From: Chinchilla lanigera
Lineage: Eukaryota > Chordata > Mammalia > Rodentia > Chinchillidae
DNA: 64,000 nt
NCBI RefSeq assembly: GCF_000276665.1
Contig: NW_004955469.1
Coordinates: forward strand, 12,642,409 to 12,706,408
Direction of reading: 5' to 3'
Below are positions 1-11,300 of the stretch, one piece after another (the stretch's first letter is position 1; every line of letters starts with the position of its first letter). The notes under the pieces were generated by a model. The model saw only the letters and a program-made list of their open reading frames with translations, did no database searches and had not been told where the DNA came from. A program made the translations under genes and the position numbers.

Positions 1-84
1 CCAATGGACTTTAGCTACATTTCTAGAACTTTCTTTGTGATGACAATGCCAGTATTTTGTTGCTCTATCTTTTGTGTGAGAAGC

Positions 85-300
85 AGTGGAGCTTCATGGT
101 TATGAACTCAGAATTCAGGAGTGGCTTCTTGGATTTGGATCCCACTTTTAATTCAGGTTGTAGGATTTTGAACAAGTTATCTAAACTTCCTGGCCCTCAA
201 GTGACTGCCCTGTAAGACGTAGATAATAGGAGGAGATATTAGTATCTAGACTGTTTCTAGGAGTTCTTCAGAGCTCTCACAACAGTGCCAAGGAAGCACC
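85..300 (+). repeat. MIR SINE fragment
   Basis: Diverged match to the MIR core (loss of 'acaagttatctaaacttcct' type phrase after a 'ggatcccact' phrase) on the plus strand. Confidence 0.55.
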
Positions 301-789
301 AGGCCAATGGTTGTTATGCACTGCTATTTCCCTCTTCTGTGTCCATAATGCTTTATAATTGAAAAAATAAGCAGGGTCGTTAGATCCTCAAACAGATAAA
401 TGAAGTGTAGGTACCATAAAGGCATTGATTCAGTTAAGTCAGCAGGGTCCACTTGGCATTAAGGCCATTCTCCCACTGGATTCCATCCTCTCCCTTTCTG
501 TCCACTACAGCCCACACCCAAAACTCCAGGCTGTCACAGCCATTGCATTTTCCATTGTCACTGACTGGTAGTGACAGAAGATTTCTGGAGTCTCTAACGG
601 GTCCTGGCTGTATAGATCTTAGCACAAACCATCTCACTCACTGCTACCCAATCAATCTTTTGCACTTTGTTCAATATTATTCCACTGCTCCCAAACCTTC
701 AGTGGCTCACGACTACTTACATAATTAAGTTTTGAATCCTGCCTGGGAACAAATTCCCCTTTGTGGTCTTAGCTGATCCCCTTCCCTTG

Positions 790-1010
790 CCACATCTCAG
801 GTCTACGTGCTCCGTGTTCTGCTCTCAGGCTTCGCTCACATTGTTCCTGTCACCTAGAATGAGTCCCTATCTCCCTATCTTCTTGAAATCCCTCTTCCTG
901 CGTTAATTTCACCTCACATCTCTCCCTTTCTTTCTTGGGCCTCAGAATACTCCAGCTCCTGAATATAACATTCTTCCCAGGCTGCTTGGGGACCGTCCCA
1001 TCCTCTTCCC
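790..1010 (+). repeat. L2 LINE fragment (probable)
   Basis: Pyrimidine-rich phrases 'gttcctgtcacctagaatg' and 'cttgaaatccctcttcctg' resemble the L2 3' region. Strongly diverged. Confidence 0.45.
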
Positions 1011-1838
1011 ATGCTCAGGACCTATGAAGAGAGAGCACCAGGGTGCATCTAGGGAAAACACAGGGTGTTCCCTGGGCATTCATTCTCAAGCTAGACACAG
1101 AGCTGTGATGACATGAGTTTAGAGACATGACAATGGAGTTCAGAGAAGGTAGCTAATTTACCCCTCACCATGTAGCTAAGAACTAGAGGACTGGGATTTT
1201 AAACCTACATTATCTAAGAGCAGAGGGGCTGACCTCTGCATTAGGAGCATGTTGGTCAAGATGCAAAGGGAGATGAGGGTTCAGGGAAGGTCTTTTCCTC
1301 AAAGTTAGTATGGGACAGATGTGCATTCTGCCGAGGAGATGGGGAGGCCTCCTGAGGATAGAAAAGACAGGAGGGGCGGGGCAGCCTTGGAGGGTGTTCA
1401 TTCTAGATGACCTCACACCCCTCCACTGTTAGAGGAGGAAAAATATTTTCAGTAAAAGAGGAGAAATTTAGTGTCTGCTTGGAACCAAGTCCAGTCTCTT
1501 TGCTATGGTCCAGCCCTGGGACATTTCCTTAGGCTGAAGGGCAGGCCCTCCAGAGCAAAAGGCCATTGAGGTCTGTTCCCTCCCTGCATCTGTGTCCATA
1601 AGTGCAGTAAGATGAAAAGCATTTGGAAAGAGCTGTCCCTCTGCGGATGTCTATTTAGCCCCTGGCTGTCGGATCACCCACAGTCCTACTGAAAGCATCT
1701 GCAGGCTGCAAGAAGGCAAGGACCTGTTTCTTTTCCTAAGGGGGAAGTACAGACCCGGCCTTGAAGTTGCTGTTTTCTGGGGAAGGAAGGTGCAGTGGGT
1801 AACCACAGTGGCAGCTCTTCATGCCAGCACTGTGGCAG

Positions 1839-1892
1839 CCTGGCCTGGGTTGGGCCATGCTCCTGGAGGTTGGGCCATGCTCCTGGAGGTTG
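1839..1892. repeat. short tandem duplication
   Basis: TTGGGCCATGCTCCTGGAGG occurs twice head to tail (20-bp period), with a partial third TTGG. Confidence 0.9.
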
Positions 1893-3894
1893 GAACTTCT
1901 CAGAAGGCCACGCAGCAGGCCATCTCCAGCGGCACTCACAGCTCTTTGCTGCACCTGGACAGTGAGTTATTGCAGCCTGTTATCTTTAGCAGCAGGCGGA
2001 GGCATCCCAGGCTGCTCCTTCCTGCAGAGCAAAGCCAGGTAACATTTACTGGCTCAAGTGAGTAAGAAAACCAGCCCTGTCACAGCACGGAGGATGCATC
2101 TCTCACCCACCACTTTTTTCCTTCTTTCTTTCTTCATTATGTTTGTAATTTTGTTTTATTATTTCCCATTGGGAAGCTGTGAAATGAAAATGATGCAATC
2201 TACTGCTGTGAAATAATGTCGTGCTCGAGTCCTTTTCCAATAAGCCCTGAGGTCTGCACTGTGACGGCTTCATTAAATTAGTCAGCTCCATGGCAAATGG
2301 AAAAGCACTCAGAGATTCAGCACTGGCTAATCCAAGTTGGGCTGCCACAGACCCTGGGCCATGAGGGAGCTCAGACAATCTGTCCATTGTAGGGGTAAAT
2401 AGACTTCCACTTGCCATGCAGAATGTTCCAGAAGCCACCATGTCTGCACTGCTGCTAGACCTCTCATAACCTTCAGCCTTCACAAGACTCTTATATGCCA
2501 CGCACTGTCCAGATGCTAGGAGAATGGATGGGCAGCAGCCGGACTGTAGCTCGGTGTGTGGAGTGGAGTAAATGGTACCTTATAGAAGGTCACCAAGGTG
2601 AGCTGTAGGTACAAGGTGAAGTTCTCTTTGGAGGCCAGCCAGGTTCCAGATTTCCAGGTGTCAGTGGATAAGACTGAGATTCTTGCAGATGAAATAGGAA
2701 GGCACCAGCTCACCCTTCCTGTACCATTCCCCAGAGTTTATGAGAACAAATTCTCTCTAGCTGGGCTTTACAGCAGTATTAAAGATTTCCATTACTGATA
2801 GTTCTTTCCAGTTAGCATTTTCAGTATTAAACTCTGTCATTATGAAGTTAAATATGCATGATCCCTAAATCTATGTGTATTATAACGAGATTTTATTGTT
2901 ATAAATTTGTCTTCTTGGTCTTCCATTTCTGCCTGGGCTGTCTTTTTAAAACTAACGTCTGATAACTAGCCAGGAGGTAATTAGGAAGTGGTACTAAAAA
3001 ATCACAGGCTTATTCTCTCACTCATTCACAGAAATTTACTGAGTGTCTACAATAAGATATGATCCCACCACCAGTGGGAAAAACAGTGGTGACAGCTAAT
3101 TACAGCACTAAGGAGTTCTGACACTGGAAGCCCCCTACCACACTATATATGTATGATAAAATAATTTGAAATCAGTTGTATTTGAAAGGAAGTAGGGAGT
3201 GATTCCAGATTCCAAAAAGTAAGAGATGAAAGTGACAGTGGGGAGTGACAGCTGGAGGGGAATAGAAGCTGAATCATATCACCAAGTCTGGGGCACTGCC
3301 CTCCAAGCAGAGGCAGTTAGGAGATCCACCACCTTGTGGGTGGCACAGAACAGAAATGGGGTCTTTTCTGCAGCCTGGTGACTGGAAGGGCTGACAAACC
3401 CTATCTACCAGCTGGGTGAGGGACAATAGATGGAAGCAGCACTAACATTTGGAGTGGAAAAGCAATGTGTAAATGATCACAATCCAAGCTGTGTCAAGCA
3501 TAGAGCTGGGGCTCAAATTCTCACCACAGTGTAAAAACCACCAACATAAAAATCAATCCACAAATTGGCCCGAACTCAGTGCAAACCAATAGGACCACAT
3601 AGAGGTAAGCCCATATCCAGAGGCATGCTTCCACAACCAGAATACCCTGGACCCCCAGGGGAAAGAGCTCCCACTGAAGATGAGCTTGCAGGGAGAGATT
3701 ACAAAGCACATAAGGAAATAAACCATCAGAAGAGTAAGTGTCAGATTCCACATGGTCCCAGGCTCAACCACAGGTGTAGAGCCCAGATTTACCTAAAACC
3801 TACCATTCTCCCCATTCACTTGCCATCAGGTCCCCAACTCTAATTCCGAAAGCGCTGAAAACCCTTGTCTCTTCTTCCCAATTCAACATATTCA

Positions 3895-4309
3895 TCCCCC
3901 AGGATCTGTGTGTGTGTGGGGGGGTGTCCAGCATCAGCCCCACACTCTGTAGATCCCAAAATTCATGTATGCTCAAATCCATCCTATAAAGTAGTATATG
4001 GGGGGGGACAAGTTATATCACGTACAGGTATAAATTCTCTATGATGAATGTGATCATGATGTAAAACTAGCATAATATTTGCATATAATTTATGCAGATC
4101 TTCCTGTATACTACTTTAAATCTCTCTAGGTTACTTAAAACACCTAAAACAGTGTAAATGCTTTGTAAATTGTTCTAATGCTGAATGGTGCAGGGAATAA
4201 TAACAAAAGTGTGTGCAAGGTCAGCATGAACGGATTTTTTCTGTATATTTTCAGTGTGTAATTGGTTGAATCTATGGGTGCACAACCTGTGAAGATGGAG
4301 GACCAACTG
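3895..4309 (-). mobile_element. MER2-type Tigger DNA transposon relic
   Basis: The stretch follows the MER2 consensus as I know it through 'tttgcatataatttatgcag', 'tctctctaggttacttaaaa' and a terminal 'ggaggaccaactg'. The left end is blurred by a GT/G-rich run. This is a non-autonomous Tc1/mariner (pogo-group) relic with no coding capacity. Confidence 0.75.
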
Positions 4310-4539
4310 TGTACACACGTTCATATGTAATGTGTACAAATTACTTCTCCTTTAATATGCACATCACATTAATATACTCAGAGAAGCTCACATAGTTCCC
4401 ACTAGCCAGAGGTGACTCAAACAGAAGGGGCTTCTGCCACCTCCTCCCTTGGCTTTGGGAAGGGTTGAATCTCCAAGCATGGTTTGGGGTCTAAATCTTG
4501 TGGACCTTTAAGATACTAAGCCATAAAGAAGGATAAATT

Positions 4540-4829
4540 TAGTTATTTGTTGAAAAATGGATGGATCCTGAGACTACAACAAGTGAAATAAGTCAGCCAC
4601 GAAGGGTTAAATACTGCGTGGTTTCTCCGAGAGACCCAAAATACAAATAATGGAAAGAGCAAAGTAAGAGCCATGCTATGAGACAGGGAGGTGGGCTCTG
4701 TGGAGATGGGAAGGGGACCAGGGGAGGGGTAATAAAAATGATCAAGATGTGATGTGTGTAAGTATGAAACCCCCAAGCTGAATGCAATCATGGTGTATTA
4801 CAAATATGTACTAATAAAAAATTAAAAGC
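4540..4829 (+). mobile_element. L1 LINE 3' end (5'-truncated)
   Basis: Target-PCR style 3' fragment: phrases 'gtgaaataagtcagccacga' and 'aatactgcgtggtttctc' match the L1 ORF2 end/3' UTR, followed by a G-rich segment and an A-rich end (aataaaaaattaaaagc). It lacks any intact frame. Confidence 0.7.
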
Positions 4830-6793
4830 ATTTTTAGAATAGAGACCCTTTTTTCTTTTTCTCATACACTAATGTTATTCAACAGACTGTCATGCACAGC
4901 TATAGGTGACCTGCTAAGTGAGCTATTCCAGGCTACTAATGTTTAGCAATCAAACTCAGTGATCAGAGTGAACTGAGAACTCTAATTCATTATCCACCAA
5001 AAATCTTGGTGGCCAGGCAATGTTTGGCCACACTCACTGCTGGGCATGTCCAGGCCGGGAGGGCCCCTTGGACCACAGCAGGTTGGTGTCCTCTCAGGTA
5101 CTGTCGACCTCACCTTGAGCTCTTGGAGGCTTGGAGTTGCTGCTGTGCTTGCTTTATAGTTGCTTCTGCTTTTGCTGCATTACCCAAGGGCAGTGAGGAT
5201 GGTAGAGAGAAGGCTTCAGATAGCTCCACACAGTTGTAGTGATTCCTTCATCAGTTTTTAACCTCCATTTTTCACCCAAACGGCTTTAGTACGCATGCTC
5301 TGTAGCTCACACAAGAGCCATCCATTCCTCCATTAGCAGGTGATGCTCCACATCCCTCACTGTGACCCTTCTCATTATTCTCTCCAAAGTCCTTCACTGG
5401 AAAAAGGGAGCTCACCAGCCGGAGGTGACCCAAAGGTAAGGTGCTAAGCATTAACTCTCCTACCACATGGAGATGTTGGAAGGGACATGTTTGTCCTCCT
5501 GGGACGGAGGCCTCCATCCCTCCTCCCCACTCCCTAAGTGTCCAAGACAGAATTTAGGGCATCTGCATTTTGGGCCTTTATAGGGGTAGTACTATGAAAG
5601 ACACTTCATCTTGGACAAGAAACTGTTTATCCACTAATTATTTCAGAAAACTTCCACTGACAGCTCACTGTGCCTGGCTCAGGGATACGGGTAAAGAAAG
5701 GCAAGAGAAACCTTCCTTGCCACCTGGGTACTCAAGACAGTCACAAATACAGAGGGCGAGAAGGCAAACGAGAAGGCAAACCAGGCTCTGAGTTATTCTA
5801 GCTCAGTACTTGCTTCAAGTTCTTAGGGGAAAGGTTGTTGGCAAATAAGTCTTCCCTGTTTTCTCTATGTAAAGCTAGTTTAAATCTGGTGGACACATAG
5901 CTTAAGGAGGCTTCAGAATGTCCTCTATAGATGGCTTTACCTCCTCTCCTTTTCCCAGTGCAGAGTGGGATATTCCCAAACAAAGGGGTACATGCATACT
6001 CGAGAAGGTGATGGGATGTTTGCATAAATAAAGTACAATACCAGAGGAGATGTACACAGTGAATCTTTACTTTCCAAGGCTACCCTAGTCCTTAGAAATG
6101 GATTTTATTATGAGCTTGAACTGCATCACCCAAGGGCTCTTTGGATGAAGGGGTTAGACACCTGCTTAGAATCCAATGGTCACTGTGGTGAGCTTATTAT
6201 AAAACAGCTTCCTGTGATCCCTCCCTCCCTGGCCTTCACTCATCTGAATGATGCCCTTGCCTATGGGCTACACATGGAGACAGCTTCTATCCCTTTGACT
6301 ATGGCAAAAATGACAGGAGGTAACTTGTGAGACCTGGTACGGTCATTTCGTCTTGACCCTGGTGCTCCAGTCTCCTTGGTCACTTTGGTGAGAAGTCACT
6401 GCAGTGTTCGAGAGGCCCACAGAGCAAGGGACAGGGGGCAGCCTGGTTCAACAGCCTGCAAGGAGCCAAAGCTGACCCACAACCCAGTGAACCTGGAACA
6501 GACCTGACCCCAGTGGAGCAGGCTGTAGCCCTGGCCCATACGCCGCTTGCAGCCGTGCACAACTCTCTGGGGCAGAGGACCAGTTAAGCTGGACCTGGAC
6601 TCCTGACCCACAGAACCTGAGGTAGTCAATGTGCTTGCTTGCAGTGGCTAAGCTGTGGGTTATTTAAGTGGTGATAGATGATGAAGACAGTGCCTGAACT
6701 GCATGTGGAGGACTTACCTTGGAGAAGAGGCATGGGCATATTTTGGAAATTTTTCAACAATACAGATTATTTCTTCTCTTAAGCCCTACTTAA

Positions 6794-7013
6794 CCACTTA
6801 CCAGTCCAATTATTTAAATACAGGATGACTAGAAATTGCATTTTTCATTGCTTTTTATAAGATAATATAATAGGAAATATAAAAATGACAATTTTATCAA
6901 ATTTATTCTATACATGACTAGTTGAAATGACACCTGCCCGAGCGATGTTCGGGATAGTCCATATGTAAACAAACGCACTGCCCAGGTGATGCTTGGGGTA
7001 AACTGTTAAGTGG
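6794..7013 (+). mobile_element. TTAA-flanked non-autonomous DNA element, copy 1
   Basis: A 220-bp element bounded by TTAA at 6790-6793 and 7014-7017. Terminal inverted repeats are CCACTTAcCAGT and its reverse complement ACTGTTAAGTGG, about 12 bp with one mismatch. TTAA flanks suggest a piggyBac-like origin, but the family is not identified. A second copy lies near 23145-23360. A hairpin motif occurs twice near the right end (see findings). No coding capacity. Confidence 0.55.
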
Positions 7014-7784
7014 TTAATAAAAGTGGGCAACCACTGTAACCAGTTCCCAGGCCAAACCAGTAAACTGCGGCTTTATTAGAGTAAGAAACTCCTATGCTAA
7101 TGCCGGAGACCGCCTGGCCCTTTATCCCATCCCCACACTTATCTCATTCTTGTCACTTTCTGAAGCAGTTCTAGAGTAAGTGTCTTCAGTTGCACTGTTG
7201 TGGCTGCCTCGATGTAAAATGTTTACCTTTCAGGGCCATTCTCACTTTGGAAAACAACCAGAAGTCACATAGTGCCAGACACAGTGAAAAAGGTGGATGA
7301 GGGCACACAGTAATGGTCCTATGAATCTGCCTTTAAGTTGAATGACACTTGGCAACAGCATTCACCATATTTTTGATCATCCCCTCCTAAAGAAATTCAT
7401 GAAAGGGGACTTCCAGAACTGTTTCAGAGCGTGGCGAGAGAGACAAGATAAGTGTGTTCAAAGCAAAGGGGGAGTATTTTGAAGGGGATTAATGGCAACG
7501 TGTCTTTTACAGTAAGAATTTTTAAAATTTAAACATAACATTGTATATTTTGATCAGTGCTTGTATCATCACTAAAAACTACTCTTCTGGTCCTACCTGC
7601 CATGGAACACAGCAAGAAATCGTGGGCCAGGCGAACCTAGGATTAGATCACAGGTCTGTGTCCCATCTGTCTGTCTTCTCCTTTGTCGGCTCTGCCGCAA
7701 AGCATCCCCAACCCTGCCCACAGTCAATGGAGAAGTCAGCTTAGCCCTGAGCAGGCACAGGAAGAAACAGTGTGAGAGATACTC

Positions 7785-8191
7785 AAGGACAACTTCTCAG
7801 GGTAACTTTATTTGTTCTGAAAACCACTTCCATTCTGTATCTCCAATTTCGTCCTAGCCTGGTGACAAGGAAAGCTTCCTGCTCTGACCTCTTTTGTAAG
7901 AAAGGAACAGCAAGCACTTCCCATTAGATCTTTGTCTCCAGGTGCATGTCAGGGGAAGACTGGGTCAGGACGGATCTTCAGAGCACTACGCACATGAGGA
8001 GTTTGCCGCTGAGCCCAGCTGGCTTGCGACCTTCTCTTGCCTCCTCCCTGAGACAGCAGCTCCTGTCCTGGGAGATTCTGCTTCTCCTCCAGCCAGGGCA
8101 TCTGGTACAGCTGCAGGCTGTTCTCAGCCTGGTTTCCAGTCTGTTCTGGTCCAGGGAAGCGTGGTTCCCCAGCTGGATCCACCCAGCGTCC
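7785..8191 (-). other. GALNT14: GALNT14 3' UTR (probable extent)
   Basis: The minus strand below the stop codon stays low in repeats for about 0.4 kb and then meets AATAAA at 7807-7812. Cleavage 10-30 nt further on would end the transcript near 7780-7795. A TTGTCCTTG stretch (minus strand) follows as a plausible downstream element. The end point is inferred; longer forms cannot be excluded. Confidence 0.6.
7807..7812 (-). terminator. GALNT14: polyadenylation signal AATAAA for GALNT14
   Basis: Canonical hexamer on the minus strand (TTTATT on the plus strand), about 380 nt after the stop codon. It is the first canonical hexamer I see in the direction of transcription. Confidence 0.65.
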
Positions 8192-8350
8192 TCAGGAGCT
8201 CACTATCTCCCAGTGCTGGCTCATGAGCGAGGACTCACATGGGTTGACAACCACCTCCTTGCCGTCCTCAGTGCTGTCACCAAACATGTCCGTGTCTAGG
8301 CAGAGGTGGGAGGCTATGTGCTCGATGCGGGAACCCGTCTTGCTCCATTG
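8192..8350 (-). CDS. GALNT14: GALNT14 exon 15, coding part (residues 501-552 and stop)
   Basis: Acceptor ATGTTCTCAG at 8351-8360, then [20 protein letters not shown], a variable acidic stretch, and [17 protein letters not shown] before TGA at 8192-8194. This is the gamma lectin repeat with an intact CLD (CLDT) and the QxW motif (QHW). The C terminus ends at residue 552, the human length, with a conservative Asp-Met to Glu-Ile change near the end. Confidence 0.96.
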   Translation of the reverse strand, partial: QWSKTGSRIEHIASHLCLDTDMFGDSTEDGKEVVVNPCESSLMSQHWEIVSS

Positions 8351-11300
8351 CTGAGAACATGGAGGAGAGAGAGAATGAGCCTGTTCTCTCAGGCTGAGGC
8401 CGGGCATCCTATCAATATCCAGATTTCCAGCATCATCAAGAGGTTGACACCACAGGTCCAGGGGTCAGCCAGAGTCTTGATTTCCTGGTCTCATGGATAA
8501 ATGAAATTACAACTAATTGTGCTGCCTGGTATCATTGCTGGTTTTCTTCTTTAAAAAATTGAGTTAAAAAAAAACCCTTAAAAACAAAATCAATATGTTT
8601 GCTGGGAAAACTCATTAGGAGGCAATAACTTTCCAAGCAATAGGCCAGGAAATGTAAAGCAAGTTGGTCACAGGAGCAGCAAAGAAATGCCCTAAACCCC
8701 CCGTGTCCATGGTGACAGGACGTGGGGGAGAAAGGAGGGGGCTTCGAGGGCCCGAGCTGGAGTGGCAGGGCCTGCTTCAAAGTGCAGCTGCACATGGGTC
8801 ACGCCCGATAGGGCATCTTCCACACTGTTTCCCTGACTTCCCCTTGAATGAAGAAAAGAGAGGATGGACAGGTACGGGGGAGCCAAGATGGGCCAGGCAA
8901 TGCGGTCTGTGCTTCATAGCAACCGTTTCAATTAACTGACCTGCGCAATAGGCATCACAAGCCCCCTTCACAGAGGAGAAAAGGGAATCTCAGAGAGGTT
9001 CAGTACCCTTCCATGGATCACACAGCCAGTGAGCCACAAAACAGGCCCTTGAGCCTCAGTCTCTTATGCCAGTATATGGTGGGCAGGAAACCAGGAAGAG
9101 CCAACACCCTGCTGCTACTTGCTGCTAGATGTACCATAGGACCTCTGGTGCATCTAGAACATTATGAATTTGGGAGACACACAGCCAGAGCCCAAAGCCC
9201 TGAAGGCCAAGGGTCAAATCTTGTTCATTCTTGTGGTCCTAAGATCATTACCTGGGATCCCAGAGAAGGATGGAGCCATGAGGGCCAATACCAGATATGC
9301 AGGCCTGGTGAAGTCAGCTGAGGTCAACAGACTTTCCCACGTGAGCTGAGCAGAGGAGGCAACGTGGCATTGCCGCTGGCACCATGGAGACTATCCTAAG
9401 TGGCATCCCCTCTCCTGACTGAAAGGACTTTCTTTTTACCAACCCTTCCTCTTGCAACAGCTCTTCTCTCACCCTGCCCATGGGGCTCAGTTCTACCCAG
9501 GACACATTATGCACGGCGGCCATACCCCAGAACTGTCCGCTGCTTACCTGTCTCTCATCTCCATTCTTGCAAAGAACGAGGACCACCGGGGCGCCAGGGA
9601 ACAAGGTGACGACTGACAGGCACAGCTCCTCCTGGATGATCTGCTGGGTGTAGGTGAAGGCCCACCCCTGGGGGAGAGACCAGGAAGGTACGCTCAGGAC
9701 TGAGGAAGCCACCACTCACAGGATGCCACTGTGCCTCTGTGTGACCATCAGGACAGCTGGTAAGAAGCACCAGATGTCCCAGCAGGCACTGACCGTCAAC
9801 AAGGTCACCTTGGAAAATGCTAGTCAAGGGCCTCACCACAAGAAGTTACACTCCCCTGAGAGTCTCTGCCCCTGTACCCTGGGTCTGGGCCGTGTGGATG
9901 GTTCCCTGGAGGTGAACAATTCTGGGTTTTGAGCAACAGCCTGAACAACAGCCGGCTGAACTGTCTGGTATCTAGCGTCTTTGTCCGGAGACAATGTCTT
10001 GAGAGGAACCTGCTCCCCTTACTTGCCACCTGCTTGAGATAGTGAGCTTGCTCAAGCAGACCCAACAGGTCGACCCCCCAGCTCAGGCTGTCTCCAGACT
10101 GTCTCCCTCTTCTTTACAGGGAGTCCAAATCAGTGTCTACAGCACATGAGAACTATGACAAGAAGTAGAGTGAGGGGCAAGGGAATGAAGAAGTGCTCTC
10201 AGGGAGAGGCTGGGAGGGAAAGAAATCCAGTTATTTTAAGGGATGCACACGCTCCGATATGTCACTATAGTTGACAATGTGGCCCTGAACTTCTGCAGGG
10301 AAAGATGCCAAGGAATCAGCTCCACGAGCAGAATTCTGGTGGTGTAAGGAACAGGGGCGTTCCGTGAGGTCATCGCAGGAATGGTCCTCACACATTCCAT
10401 CCAAAGTGTCAAAAATTATAGAGCAACTGCTCCCAAAGCCAGAAGCACTCCCCAGGTCCCAAGTCAGGGGGCAGCAAGCCCCGGCATCACAGCTGTCAGT
10501 GTGTGGTCCACGAAGAGGTCTTTCCCAAGTTGATCACAGGAAGGCCTCTTCCCTTCCTTTTGTGGTGGGGCAAAGATGGTTCCTAAGTTGGAGCTTGAGA
10601 CAAGCTGTGGAGGAGCCTGGGAAGGGCTGTATTTGTCCTCCACCACACCCCTGCTGACCCACTGACCCTCAGCCCAGGACCAGCCACTCGGGCTACTTCT
10701 CCTTGGCCCAAGAATGAATAATGAGCCCCTCAGAAGAGACACCCCTACTCCAGGACCAAGCGTCTCCTAAATGTACTCATCTGACCCTCATTCTGCACCT
10801 TCCCTGTCTGCCTCCTGGCCCTGGGTCCTCTCCTGACCTCCACGGTGTGCCAGCATCATCAGTATCTTTCTGGGACCTGGCTTGTTCCTTCTGTCCAATA
10901 GACTCTGGCCCTCCTGCTGTCCTGGCCACACAGCTCATCTTCCCCCAAACTGGTTCCACCAGCTGGACAGTGACCACTGCTCCTCCTGGTCTGGAACCTT
11001 CCCTGTCCCTCACCTCTTGATGGGGCCACCAGCTCAGTGGGAGCCACTGTCCCTTAAAGACAGCTCCTGCTGGCTGATTCTTTCAGTCCCTGTTCAGATT
11101 GCTGGTGCTGGGAGAAGACCTACACTTGAAAGTACTGTCCGGGGAGTGGACCAACAAATCTCTCTGAGTTGATGTTTCTTGCAACACGGATGAGAGTTTT
11201 CTGTATAATTCCATCTAATTCCACATCTACCTATATCTGAGACTCTCTATAATGAAATACTCACAGAATATAGTCCTTGGAACACATTAACAAGCTTTCT

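Larger units (their letters stand above)
1..7784. other. intergenic region downstream of GALNT14
   Basis: No exon-like open frame with splice sites and no recognisable protein was found. It holds MIR and L2 fragments, a MER2-type Tigger, an L1 3' end and a TTAA-flanked DNA element. In human the next gene on this side is CAPN13; no calpain coding sequence is visible here. About 2100-2510 is repeat-free and is listed as a possible conserved non-coding element. Confidence 0.7.
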
